A stretch of DNA of 64,000 nt from Flagellimonas hadalis (GTDB taxonomy: Bacteria; Bacteroidota; Bacteroidia; Flavobacteriales; Flavobacteriaceae), in assembly GCF_007785775.2 (NCBI RefSeq), contig NZ_VNIK02000006.1:124001-188000 (forward strand). Reading direction: 5' to 3'. A program made the translations under genes and the position numbers. Below the pieces are notes generated by a model that saw only the letters and a program-made list of their open reading frames with translations, did no database searches and had not been told where the DNA came from. Below, piece by piece: positions 53,661 to 61,501 of this stretch (position 1 is its first letter; the number at the start of each line of letters is the position of its first letter).

Positions 53661-54179
53661 ATGACCAATAAGGTAGAGGAGTTATTTAAAAATAACTACG
53701 CTTTATTATGTCTGGTCTCTTTCTCCATTGTGAAGGATAGGGATGCTGCAAAGGATATTGTACAGGATTTTTTTGTTTCCTTATGGAACAAGAGGGATAC
53801 CCTGAACATTACAACATCCTTTGAGGCCTATGCTAGACGATCTGTAAAAAACCTGAGCCTGCTGTATCTTGAAAAGGAAAAAAAAGTAAAAAAGATGGGG
53901 CATGAACTGGATCTGGGAAGGGAAGATATCCAGCCCCTATTGGACAAGCCCAAGAAAAACAGCAAGCTCTATGACCTGCTGAACCAAATGCCCGACAAGA
54001 GAAAGGAGATCTTTATCTCTTTTGTGGTACAGGGCAAGAGCTATTCCGAGATTGCCGAATCCAACGGAGTTTCCATCAACACGGTGAAGACCCAAATGAA
54101 AAGGGCCTATGCTTTTCTTCGGACTCACAAGAAACAGGATTTTATATCCGTGATCCTGATTTCCTGCTCGTTTTTTTGA
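53661..54179 (+). CDS. ECF sigma-70 family RNA polymerase sigma factor
   Basis: A 172-residue ECF sigma factor. Region 2 near residues 10-75 (LFKNNYALLCLVSFSIVKDRDAAKDIVQDFFVSLWNKRD), region 4 near 105-150 (LLNQMPDKRKEIFISFVVQGKSYSEIAESNGVSINTVKTQMKRAYAFLR) with a helix-turn-helix. It ends in a short hydrophobic tail (ISVILISCSFF). Likely directs the arm B susCD genes when released by FecR. The gene is divergent from fecR, with 168 bp of shared upstream DNA, whereas sigma and anti-sigma genes in this group usually run in one direction. Confidence 0.92.
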   Translation: MTNKVEELFKNNYALLCLVSFSIVKDRDAAKDIVQDFFVSLWNKRDTLNITTSFEAYARRSVKNLSLLYLEKEKKVKKMGHELDLGREDIQPLLDKPKKNSKLYDLLNQMPDKRKEIFISFVVQGKSYSEIAESNGVSINTVKTQMKRAYAFLRTHKKQDFISVILISCSFF

Positions 54180-54267
54180 TTTCCCGTCTGTTAAAGGATT
54201 CTTATTTTGCTGACGACCCTCTCTTTGTTATATGGGGATTGATTAGTTTTGCCACAAAATAGAATGT

Positions 54268-55209
54268 ATGCTGGTTTGGGCGCTTTTCATTGCTGCAATA
54301 TTGGTTTTTTTGGCTTTGGACCTTGGGGTCTTTAATAAAAATGCGCATATCATAAGCGTCAAGGAGGCTTCCATGTGGACGGCCATTTGGATCACCATGT
54401 CCTTCATTTTTTCCGGAGTGGTGTATTGGCTATATTCCAGCGGAAGTATCGAAAATGCCGACCAACTCACGCCCACGGGGGCCAGCATGAAATTCATCAC
54501 GGGTTACCTCATAGAACTGTCCCTGAGCATAGACAACATTTTTGTCATCGCCATCATCTTTACCTCGTTCAACATTCCGCAGCGCTACCAGCACAGGGTA
54601 TTGTTCTGGGGAATCCTTGGGGCCATCGTGTTCAGGGCGCTGATGATCTTTTTTGGTATCGCCATCATCAAAAAGTTCAGTTTTGCCACCTATCTCTTCG
54701 GGGCCTTTTTATTGATCACGGCCTTTAGGATGCTTTTTTCCAAGGAAGAAGCGTTCAATCCCAAAAAGTCCTTTATCTATAGGAACCTCAGAAAAGTAAT
54801 GCCGATAACCTCCCATATGCAGGGGCAAAAATTCTTTGTGAAACTCAAGCATATCACTGCGGCAACCCCCCTGTTCATGGCGTTGGTGGTGATTGAGTTC
54901 ACCGATATCCTCTTTGCATTGGACAGTGTTCCGGCCATATTGGCCATTACCTCCGACCCATTTTTGGTGTTCAGTTCCAACATATTTGCCATCTTGGGGC
55001 TCCGGTCCATGTATTTCTTCTTGGCCCATATGATCAATAGGTTCAGTTACCTCAAATACAGTTTGGTGGCCATTCTTATCTTCGTTGGCATCAAGCTCAT
55101 CTTGGCGCACCATTACACCTTCCCGGAATGGCTCTCCCTTGGGTTCATTGCCCTGGCTCTTATTTTGGGGGTGGTGGTCTCTTTGAGCAGGGATTCCTCC
55201 AAAGAGTGA
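54268..55209 (+). CDS. TerC/Alx-family integral membrane protein
   Basis: A 313-residue protein with eight to nine membrane helices and the TerC pattern: LALDLGVFNKNAHIISVKEAS, TGYLIELSLSIDNIFVIAIIF, RVLFWGILGAIVFRALMIFFGIAII, and ALVVIEFTDILFALDSVPAILAITSDPFLVFSSNIFAILGLRSMYFFL. The acidic residues in ELSLSIDN and EFTDILFALDS are the family ion-binding sites. Relatives export manganese or calcium, or respond to alkaline pH (Alx). No yybP-ykoY riboswitch was recognisable in the 88-base leader. Confidence 0.93.
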   Translation: MLVWALFIAAILVFLALDLGVFNKNAHIISVKEASMWTAIWITMSFIFSGVVYWLYSSGSIENADQLTPTGASMKFITGYLIELSLSIDNIFVIAIIFTSFNIPQRYQHRVLFWGILGAIVFRALMIFFGIAIIKKFSFATYLFGAFLLITAFRMLFSKEEAFNPKKSFIYRNLRKVMPITSHMQGQKFFVKLKHITAATPLFMALVVIEFTDILFALDSVPAILAITSDPFLVFSSNIFAILGLRSMYFFLAHMINRFSYLKYSLVAILIFVGIKLILAHHYTFPEWLSLGFIALALILGVVVSLSRDSSKE

Positions 55210-55317
55210 GCCCCTTCTGGGAAGCCAACGGGCAGAAAAGCTCAGTTCGTATGTTCCTTTTGCCTAACTTTCAGCGACCGACCAACGCTTTTTTGGTAGA
55301 TTAAATACAATATTGGT

Positions 55318-55818
55318 ATGGAGTTGATGGACTTTCTTTCGGGGATAGGTGGTTTTTTGATCGCTGCGATCACCATCTACCTCACCGTTAGGCATTTTAT
55401 GACCTCGAAGACAATTTCTTACATTGAACGGATGAACACGGGTGAAATGGCCCAGATCAGGGCCGAAATAGACCAATGGATGTCCTCGGACAAAACCGAT
55501 GCGGAAAAATGTGAAATTGCCGAGAGGGACAAGGAACTTTCGGCCAAGCTGATGATGTGGATCAATATTTTCACCGAAATAGGGATTTCGTACAAGCAAC
55601 GCATCATCCGCAGAAAACTGACCCGTGAACTTTTCTACCCCATGGTGCCCAATTACTGGCGTGATCTATTGTTTTATATTGACCACAAGCGCCAAAAAGG
55701 CCATGCCATTGGCTACTATTTTGAGTACTTGGCCAATGAGGTCCGAAAGATGGAGGGCAAGAACAGGTCCAACCTTCTTAAAAGGTATGCCTATATGAAA
55801 ACGAAAGATGATCAATAG
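55318..55818 (+). CDS. DUF4760-like single-span membrane protein
   Basis: A 166-residue protein with one N-terminal membrane helix (FLSGIGGFLIAAITIYLTV) and a charged helical domain (SYIERMNTGEMAQIRAEIDQW, LMMWINIFTEIGISYKQRIIRRKLTRELF, YWRDLLFYIDHKRQKGH). The order recalls the DUF4760 group of small membrane-anchored proteins of unknown function, but the match is from memory and weak. It stands alone between the TerC gene and a small orphan. Confidence 0.7.
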   Translation: MELMDFLSGIGGFLIAAITIYLTVRHFMTSKTISYIERMNTGEMAQIRAEIDQWMSSDKTDAEKCEIAERDKELSAKLMMWINIFTEIGISYKQRIIRRKLTRELFYPMVPNYWRDLLFYIDHKRQKGHAIGYYFEYLANEVRKMEGKNRSNLLKRYAYMKTKDDQ

Positions 55819-55900
55819 GGTATCCTGAACCACAATGTTAATATAATGTAACTTAATTGTGAATTTATTTGCTTGATAAAGCTATTTTTGCCGTAAAAGC

Positions 55901-56224
55901 TTGGAATTGGAAATTCACTGGAAATCTTTAGGAAAAAATCCCCTCCATCGGATAAACTTGGAATACGCATTGCAATTGCAGGTCAGGATGATCCTTATCA
56001 AAAAAGCCGAGCATTTGATGGACTATCTTTCCTTGGTCGTGGTTGAGGCAAATGCCGAGGAAGGAACTTTCTGCATTGGCAAGGATACTCCCGAACCCCT
56101 GTATTCCATCCTTGCAAGGAATTTTGACCCAACCGATTCTTTTGTAACAAGCCATATCCAAGAGGAAAATAGCACGCTTTTGGCTTACTTTCAAGCTTCA
56201 AACCCGCTTCCAGCATCTTTTTAA
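55901..56224 (+). CDS. Small hypothetical protein
   Basis: A 107-residue frame starting at TTG (MELEIHWKSLGKNPLHRINLEYALQLQVRM) with no close ATG upstream; the first in-frame ATG is 28 codons in. The sequence is mixed alpha/beta with no recognised motif; an 89-codon frame also exists on the opposite strand, so coding is not certain. A TATTTTTG -7-like box at 55883-55890 would put transcription start just before the TTG, which supports a short-leader gene. Convergent with the SRPBCC gene. Confidence 0.45.
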   Translation: MELEIHWKSLGKNPLHRINLEYALQLQVRMILIKKAEHLMDYLSLVVVEANAEEGTFCIGKDTPEPLYSILARNFDPTDSFVTSHIQEENSTLLAYFQASNPLPASF

Positions 56225-56250
56225 ACTTTTTTGGCGTTCCTACGCAAACC

Positions 56251-56709
56251 TTATTTTTCCGAAAGCTCCTTTAATTTGTCCAGGGCCTTGGGCCAAGTGG
56301 TGTTGAAATAATCAAGGTATTCATCGGTTGTGTCACTTTCCGTGGTCACCGTGGTCACCCCGTTGTGCTCATGGAAGGAATAATTTTCCAGCCAGCCAGC
56401 CCATTTTTCCACTTCGGGACCCTCGGTTATCTCATTCTCACCGTCCAAAATCCCATAATGGCGAATGGAAACAAACTGAAATGGGACGTTGTCCGCAATC
56501 TCAGATACCATTCCGCCCCTTTTACCATTTTCATCCGTTCCCACAAAGTAGATCTTTGATCCCTTTTTCCAGCTCCCTTCATAGGTAGAGGTCGGGTTGA
56601 ACTCGGCCGTCCATTGCTCGTAGGTTTCGATGTGGTCCAAACCGAGCATGGTGTTATACACCTTCTCGGCAGATGCGTTGATGTCTATTTGAAACTGTAT
56701 TTTTTTCAT
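56251..56709 (-). CDS. SRPBCC-domain (AHSA1-like) protein
   Basis: A 152-residue cytosolic protein of the START/SRPBCC fold: FQIDINASAEKVYNTMLGLDHIETYEQWTAEFNPTSTYEG, GSKIYFVGTDENGKRGGMVSEIADNVPFQFVSIRHYG and the C-terminal long helix (EYLDYFNTTWPKALDKLKEL). The central cavity of this fold usually holds lipids or other hydrophobic ligands; no specific substrate can be named. First (3-prime-most) of a run of codirectional accessory genes. Confidence 0.88.
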   Translation of the reverse strand: MKKIQFQIDINASAEKVYNTMLGLDHIETYEQWTAEFNPTSTYEGSWKKGSKIYFVGTDENGKRGGMVSEIADNVPFQFVSIRHYGILDGENEITEGPEVEKWAGWLENYSFHEHNGVTTVTTESDTTDEYLDYFNTTWPKALDKLKELSEK

Positions 56710-56751
56710 GGGTTGTGGATGGGTTTAAAATGATGTTTTATGGGTAGAAGT

Positions 56752-57357
56752 TTATTCGATAGTTAGTGTGTAATTGATATTTTGCATACGGACTAATTTG
56801 TACCTTCTGTTTCTTGCCCATTTTGATTTGAATATTATACTTTCAACTAAACCGTATTCAGGATCGTCGTAGGCGTAAGTGTAAGTAAATTTGAATATGC
56901 TTTGAAGGGCTGTATTGACCAAATTTTCAGGATGTTTTTTTATCTTCAATTCAACCTGACCAATGATTTTTTTCTTGTTGTTTTTATAGTAATACAGATC
57001 GACAGTCTTATATAAACTATCAATCGAAATAGGTTTGATTTTTACGACTGCTTCAGGTTGATAGCCTATTTTTGCTTTGTATGTTATTGAATGTGAATAA
57101 ATGAATTTTATGGTTTCTGATTTTTGGTCAATATCAAAAACGTGTTGAACTTTTCGTTTTGGATCATGGATATATCCGCGGCCATCATAACCGAATTTTA
57201 AAAAGTAAGTAGGGTCCGATTTGTTGGTGAAAATTATGGACTCCCCACTTCGATCTTCGTTTTTCATTTCATAGACGGTAAGCAGATCAAACTTGTAAGT
57301 TTGACAAAAGCAAAGTGAACTGACCGATAATAAAATAAAAGATAAACGACTACCCAT
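56752..57357 (-). CDS. Secreted protein of unknown function
   Basis: A 201-residue protein with signal peptide LSFILLSVSSLCFCQ and a basic, beta-rich mature part (KFDLLTVYEMKNED, YFLKFGYDGRGYIHDPKRKVQHVF, DLYYYKNNKKKIIGQVELKIKKH, ESIIFKSKWARNRRYKLVRM). No family recognised. The gene is visibly richer in A and T than its neighbours, which together with the orphan status suggests recent acquisition. Confidence 0.72.
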   Translation of the reverse strand: MGSRLSFILLSVSSLCFCQTYKFDLLTVYEMKNEDRSGESIIFTNKSDPTYFLKFGYDGRGYIHDPKRKVQHVFDIDQKSETIKFIYSHSITYKAKIGYQPEAVVKIKPISIDSLYKTVDLYYYKNNKKKIIGQVELKIKKHPENLVNTALQSIFKFTYTYAYDDPEYGLVESIIFKSKWARNRRYKLVRMQNINYTLTIE

Positions 57358-57384
57358 TTTTATAAAATTTCTGCCAGCGGTTGA

Positions 57385-57427
57385 TATATGAAGCGTTGTG
57401 GCCGAATGGAGACAATGGTTTCATATA
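57385..57427. repeat. Imperfect palindrome downstream of the DUF4386 gene
   Basis: ATATGAAGCGTTGT (from 57385) opposes ACAATGGTTTCATAT (ending 57427), separated by about 13 bases. The stem holds a GTTGT/ACAA core as in the other gene-end repeats of this region. Confidence 0.6.
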
Positions 57428-57444
57428 CTGTTTAAGGCCTTTCC

Positions 57445-58068
57445 TTATGTTTTTTCCTTTGTCTTTCCACCTTTGATTAAAAGCCATAGCGCAAATGACA
57501 TTTCTCCCAGAATGCTTGGGATAGCAACCAAAATTAATAATACTGAGGCGAAGTCAGCATAATTGGAAAGTGAAAAATGGGCGACAGTATCGACAACGTA
57601 CATAACTCCTGCAATAACAAGAAAAACTTTGATGAAGCGTGGGACAATGGCTATCTTGCTCAAGAGTATAAGATGTATTCCAAAGAAAAAAAGCCCAATC
57701 AACCAGATGTAATTGAACGTGTCAACTTGTACAAGTATATCGTCCGGTGTTGTTTTTTTGAGTGCAAGTGGCAGTGCAAAAATGGCAACTCCCATTATTG
57801 CAGCGTGCATCATTCTAAAATAGGTACTTAAAACAGTCAAAGAATGATTTTTGTATAGTTCCTTTAATGCCCATGCAACGACAACATCAAATACTACTGT
57901 AATGAGGAAAGCCAGTATCCCCATCCTTACCATTAAGCCATTATTCTCTACAGTTTCAATTGGGGTTTGAATAATGGATTCAAGTGCAAAGAAATTTGCG
58001 AAAATTGCTGCAAAAAATATGATCAAATAGCCTATACCAACAATTTTGGATAAAACTCTAGTGTTCAT
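57445..58068 (-). CDS. DUF4386 family membrane protein
   Basis: A 207-residue protein with six membrane helices. It begins LSKIVGIGYLIIFFAAIFANFF, followed by GILAFLITVVFDVVVAWALKELYK, FRMMHAAIMGVAIFALPL, FNYIWLIGLFFFGIHLILLSKIAI and ILLILVAIPSILGEMSFALWLLIKG. This order matches DUF4386, common in bacteria and without assigned function. It sits in the codirectional accessory run. Confidence 0.88.
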   Translation of the reverse strand: MNTRVLSKIVGIGYLIIFFAAIFANFFALESIIQTPIETVENNGLMVRMGILAFLITVVFDVVVAWALKELYKNHSLTVLSTYFRMMHAAIMGVAIFALPLALKKTTPDDILVQVDTFNYIWLIGLFFFGIHLILLSKIAIVPRFIKVFLVIAGVMYVVDTVAHFSLSNYADFASVLLILVAIPSILGEMSFALWLLIKGGKTKEKT

Positions 58069-58269
58069 AATTATTTTTTCTTTTGATGAAGGCTAATGGT
58101 TTGGTCATGTGGAGTACGGGACTTTGAAATCTTTCACTGTCAGGCTGCCTCTGGGCCGATTCGTTTATTCATATTTTGGTTTTATGGCCAAATCATCAAA
58201 GACAAATTGGCGTTGTCGCCACGACGAACTGCGGTGATTTACCCACATAACACCGTAACTTCATAAAAT

Positions 58270-58297
58270 AAGCAGGTTGCATATGGCTTTTGTTGTG
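58270..58297 (-). repeat. Gene-end motif, copy 1 (after serine hydrolase)
   Basis: Plus-strand AAGCAGGTTGCATATGGC followed by TTTTGTTGTG. On the minus strand it starts one base after the stop of the serine hydrolase gene. Close relatives follow the TspO and MscS genes. Confidence 0.6.
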
Positions 58298-58298
58298 A

Positions 58299-59330
58299 CT
58301 AGTTTTTATTTCGAATTATTTTGGCAATTCTATTATTAATGATTTCAGATAAATTCCAATTGTACAGTTTAGGGTCGGTTGTGCTGTAGAATGCAACAAC
58401 GACAGCATCAAGATCCTTATGATATTTTGCAAAACTCTGGTATCCCGGAACCCAACCTGCATGTTCATATTCATAAACGGAGGTATATATTTCCTGTTCT
58501 CCCGGTTCAAACACGGTTCCATCGTTCAGTGCCCTTAAAAATGTACCTACGTCTTCTGCTGTGGCCAGCATACCCTGTTCATCTGTCTTAAGATCATGGG
58601 GGTGTCCTACATGATAGCCACTCATCACGTCATCTATGTTCACTTCATTGAGTGAACCGAAGGTATGGTCTAGATGTAGCGGCGTTAGAATTTCTTCCTG
58701 GATGAACTGAAAGTTGTCATAACCTAGTACGTCATCCATTATCTTATTGAGCAACAGGTAATTTGTGTTGCAATATTCGTAGTCTTTTCCGGGTTCAAAA
58801 TTGGCTGGCTTGTCCAAGATCAATGCAAGACTTTCTTCATAGGATTGGGTTGGAGCTGCCCAGAAGTTCGGGGAATCCGTAAAATTGGGAAGGCCGCTTC
58901 TATGTTGTATCATCAACCTCAGGGTGATTTTCTCGGCATTTTCAATTCTTCCCACAAGTTCAGGTAAATAATCAGCGATGGTTTTATCCAAAGAAAGGCG
59001 GCCGGCACTTACCAATTTGGTGACTGCCACGGCATCATATAGCTTACTGATACTGGCAATTTTAAACAAGGCCTGGGGTTGGGCAGGTACCTTGGATTCC
59101 CGATTGTGCCAACCGGAAGCATAATACTGGGGCGGTTTGCCCGTTTGGTCTATATAGACGATCATCCCGTCAAACCCATGACCTATTGCTTCATCCAACT
59201 GTTCCTGAACCGGGTCCGGAAGGGGTAGTATCCATGCCTTTACCAGAAGCCACGGTACAAAAAACAGCGATACTATTGTTCCAATCAACAATGCGACCCT
59301 AATTATTCGTTTTTTTTTCTTTTGTGTCAT
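58299..59330 (-). CDS. Beta-lactamase-fold serine hydrolase
   Basis: A 343-residue enzyme starting at ATG 59330 (MTQKKKKRIIRVALLIG), with an N-terminal signal anchor (VALLIGTIVSLFFVPWLLV). The class C / D-peptidase fold motifs are complete: SxxK in FKIASISKLYD, YxN in YEYCNTNYLLLN and a HAGWVPGYQS box near the C-terminus in place of KTG. Members hydrolyse D-peptides, esters or beta-lactams. The substrate is unknown; it is probably a periplasmic or membrane-bound housekeeping hydrolase rather than a resistance gene. Confidence 0.88.
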   Translation of the reverse strand: MTQKKKKRIIRVALLIGTIVSLFFVPWLLVKAWILPLPDPVQEQLDEAIGHGFDGMIVYIDQTGKPPQYYASGWHNRESKVPAQPQALFKIASISKLYDAVAVTKLVSAGRLSLDKTIADYLPELVGRIENAEKITLRLMIQHRSGLPNFTDSPNFWAAPTQSYEESLALILDKPANFEPGKDYEYCNTNYLLLNKIMDDVLGYDNFQFIQEEILTPLHLDHTFGSLNEVNIDDVMSGYHVGHPHDLKTDEQGMLATAEDVGTFLRALNDGTVFEPGEQEIYTSVYEYEHAGWVPGYQSFAKYHKDLDAVVVAFYSTTDPKLYNWNLSEIINNRIAKIIRNKN

Positions 59331-59469
59331 ATTAGTTTGGTAAAAAAGTTTATAAAGTTGGCCACAACGGCCCGGCAATGCAAAGTTTGACGGTTAATTT
59401 AGCAAGTTCATGGCAAACTGAAAATCCCAATAAAAACAAGACTGACGAAGCAATTGGTCCTGACCAAAT

Positions 59470-59493
59470 GTTGCACCTTCGTCTTTTGTCGTG
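59470..59493 (-). repeat. Gene-end motif, copy 2 (after TspO gene)
   Basis: Plus-strand GTTGCACCTTCGTC then TTTTGTCGTG. On the minus strand it begins four bases beyond the TspO stop. It shares GTTGCA and CTTTTGT-GTG with the copy at 58270. Confidence 0.55.
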
Positions 59494-59496
59494 CTT

Positions 59497-59976
59497 TTAA
59501 ATCAACTTCCCAAGTTTCATTTCTCCAACAACGATCAGACTTGCAAAAGCGGTCCATACAATGACAGGAACTGTCAACAATGCGGCTGTCGTGTTTATCG
59601 GTAAAAGTTTATAAACGACCAGCGCGGCAAACAGAATCACCACGATATTTCCCCATAGCCCGAACCACAGTGCCGAAATATGGGTCACTTTGGCAAGGCC
59701 CAACGTATAGTAGGCGTATGTCGCGCAAAGAAACGCAAGCCCGAACAACCACCATTGATAACTGCCAAACCCGGTTTGGATGAGATGGTAACGCCCTATC
59801 CCAAGAAGCGTGAACAGTACAAACCAAACAATGGGTATCACAAACCCAGGTGGCGCATACCAGAGCTTGGGGGTTTCGGCATTTTCAAAGTTTAGCCCGA
59901 TAAAGGGTGCCGGAATATTCACTACGATCAAAATAGCGTAGAAAATAAGAATACTAAGAACTAAGGACCATATCAT
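59497..59976 (-). CDS. TspO/MBR-family membrane protein
   Basis: A 159-residue protein with five membrane helices and the core family sequence KLWYAPPGFVIPIVWFVLFTLLGIGRYHL, followed by WWLFGLAFLCATYAYYTLGL and a C-terminal ALLTVPVIVWTAFASLIVVGEMKL. TspO proteins bind porphyrins and other hydrophobic ligands and are linked to stress and redox sensing. The usual WxP-type aromatic motifs of loop 1 are only partly conserved, so the assignment is likely but not certain. Confidence 0.75.
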   Translation of the reverse strand: MIWSLVLSILIFYAILIVVNIPAPFIGLNFENAETPKLWYAPPGFVIPIVWFVLFTLLGIGRYHLIQTGFGSYQWWLFGLAFLCATYAYYTLGLAKVTHISALWFGLWGNIVVILFAALVVYKLLPINTTAALLTVPVIVWTAFASLIVVGEMKLGKLI

Positions 59977-59997
59977 GTTTTACGTTTTAGGTGAGGC

Positions 59998-60024
59998 AAG
60001 CAGTTACTTATAGCCATTGTCGTG
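59998..60024 (-). repeat. Gene-end motif, copy 3 (after MscS gene)
   Basis: Plus-strand AAGCAGTTACTTATAGCC then ATTGTCGTG, nearly collinear with the copy at 58270 (AAGCAG-TT-C-TAT-GCC/T-TTGT-GTG). On the minus strand it starts 9 bases beyond the MscS stop. Confidence 0.55.
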
Positions 60025-60032
60025 GCGTCGTT

Positions 60033-60881
60033 TTATTCTGCTTTTTTTATAATAACGTTCTGGTAGTTATAAGGTATTTCTATTTTTTCTTCATCAAATC
60101 TTTCTTTGATTGATCGTAATAAATCGCAATACATAATAAATCCATTCGAGGAAGTATCGGAATAAGCCCAAGCCTTCAACGTTACAGAAGAGTTACCCAG
60201 TGCCACAACTCTGGAAACAACTTCAGGGACATTGTTCTGTTTGTCTTCCGCGGTTCTGTTATCTATATGAAGCGGGTGTTTCATGATTTCCTCTTCCATT
60301 ATTTTGAGGGCTTTACCGATATCCGAATCATAGCCAATGCCAATTTCTATCATTTTGCAGACTTTGGTTTCGGTCAGATTTGCATTCACTACCACTTGTG
60401 TGCTTATGACGGAATTTGGCACAATGACGCGATTGTTTTCAAAGTCCCTAAGAACCACTTGCCTTAAATTGATCTCTTCCACGACGCCCGTGTAGGTTTG
60501 GTTAAAGGTAATTCTGTCATTGATTTTGAAGGGTTTGAACATTACGATTAAAAATCCACTCATAATGTTGCTCAGCGCTTGTTGGGAAGCCAATCCTGCC
60601 ACAAGTGATAAAATACCTGCACCCGCCAATAACGAATGCCCCACAATTTTCATTTCAGGGATTTGCACAAGTGCGAAGGACATCCCGATTATATAAATAA
60701 TCGCTGTAATGACTTTTTTGGCAAACACATAGCTAGTGGGGTCGATATGCTTGGTAAGAACAAGTTTCTTGATATATTTTTCGGTCAAGTACTTGAAAGA
60801 ATAGGCACTCACAATGGTCGCTACAATGATCAATACTATAATGAGTAGCGTTCTAAAATCTGTAAAAATGGATGTCGTCAT
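60033..60881 (-). CDS. MscS-family mechanosensitive ion channel
   Basis: A 282-residue channel of the small MscS type. Membrane helices cover residues about 8-120 (TLLIIVLIIVATIVSAYSF, VITAIIYIIGMSFALVQI), with the pore-lining TM3 GHSLLAGAGILSLVAGLASQQALSNIMSGFLIVM (Gly/Ala packing) and the beta domain FKINDRITFNQTYTGVVEEINLRQVVLRDFENNRVIVPNSVIST. It releases solutes on hypo-osmotic shock. It overlaps the upstream DUF1003 gene by four bases (ATGA). Confidence 0.95.
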   Translation of the reverse strand: MTTSIFTDFRTLLIIVLIIVATIVSAYSFKYLTEKYIKKLVLTKHIDPTSYVFAKKVITAIIYIIGMSFALVQIPEMKIVGHSLLAGAGILSLVAGLASQQALSNIMSGFLIVMFKPFKINDRITFNQTYTGVVEEINLRQVVLRDFENNRVIVPNSVISTQVVVNANLTETKVCKMIEIGIGYDSDIGKALKIMEEEIMKHPLHIDNRTAEDKQNNVPEVVSRVVALGNSSVTLKAWAYSDTSSNGFIMYCDLLRSIKERFDEEKIEIPYNYQNVIIKKAE

Positions 60882-61408
60882 AATTTCTGTTCAAGCTTTT
60901 TTAAGATCTCCAATTGTGCTGCCTGGCTTTCAAATAAGGATTGTATTTGCTCCCCCAAGAGTAGGTCAATTTTTTGGTTCAATGCATTTATTTCCAGTTC
61001 AGCTTTTAGATTGATGAGATAATCATTCTCACCGCGTTTTCTGTCTTTCTCTTCTTGCCGATTTTGACTCATCATAATAATGGGTGCTTGCAATGCCGCA
61101 ATACAGGACAGGATGAGGTTCATTAAGATAAAAGGATAGGGGTCAAAGTTGTCCTTTGTGGGTGTCAACGTATTAAAGAGTATCCAAGCAAACAGTATTA
61201 TCAAAAACGAGATAATGAACGCCCAACTGCCCCCAAATTTGGCAACCTTATCGGATATACTCTGCCCTTTGGTGAGCAGTTCTTTTGGCGGGTTTAAAAG
61301 GTTGTCCGTTATCAAATTTTCATCTTCTATCGCTTTCTTAACGATTTCCTGAAGTTTCTTGATTTGGGCAGTTTTAGCGGTCAACAAATTGTCTATATCC
61401 TTATCCAT
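60878..61408 (-). CDS. DUF1003 family membrane protein
   Basis: A 176-residue protein with two membrane helices and the DUF1003 core: KVAKFGGSWAFIISFLIILFAWILFN, FDPYPFILMNLILSCIAALQAPIIMMSQNRQEEKDR. The N- and C-termini are charged helices, the latter a likely coiled coil (LIKAELEI-like, IDLLLGEQIQSLFESQAAQLEILKKLEQ). Function unknown. Translationally coupled with the mscS-like gene through a 4-base overlap, so a shared osmotic or envelope role is plausible. Confidence 0.9.
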   Translation of the reverse strand: MDKDIDNLLTAKTAQIKKLQEIVKKAIEDENLITDNLLNPPKELLTKGQSISDKVAKFGGSWAFIISFLIILFAWILFNTLTPTKDNFDPYPFILMNLILSCIAALQAPIIMMSQNRQEEKDRKRGENDYLINLKAELEINALNQKIDLLLGEQIQSLFESQAAQLEILKKLEQKL

Positions 61409-61457
61409 ATTTTGTTTGTTTTATTGGAGTGCTCGGTTTTTGTACACTATAGCGTTT

Positions 61458-61489
61458 AGTATATGGCGCATTTTAATGCACTATATACT
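61458..61489. repeat. Strong imperfect palindrome after the amidohydrolase gene
   Basis: AGTATATGGCGCATT (61458-61472) and AATGCACTATATACT (61475-61489), two non-Watson-Crick positions, two-base loop. It lies just after the 61502 stop on the minus strand and may be a terminator-like or recombination-type structure. Confidence 0.65.
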
Positions 61490-61501
61490 GTTGGCATGTC
61501 G

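Noticed and set aside
54180-54267. yybP-ykoY (manganese) riboswitch ahead of the TerC gene
   Set aside because: The 88-base leader shows no convincing pair of conserved loops for this riboswitch.
58299-59330. Acquired beta-lactamase resistance gene
   Set aside because: The SxxK/YxN/HxG pattern fits the broad serine hydrolase group, with a signal anchor and no resistance context.
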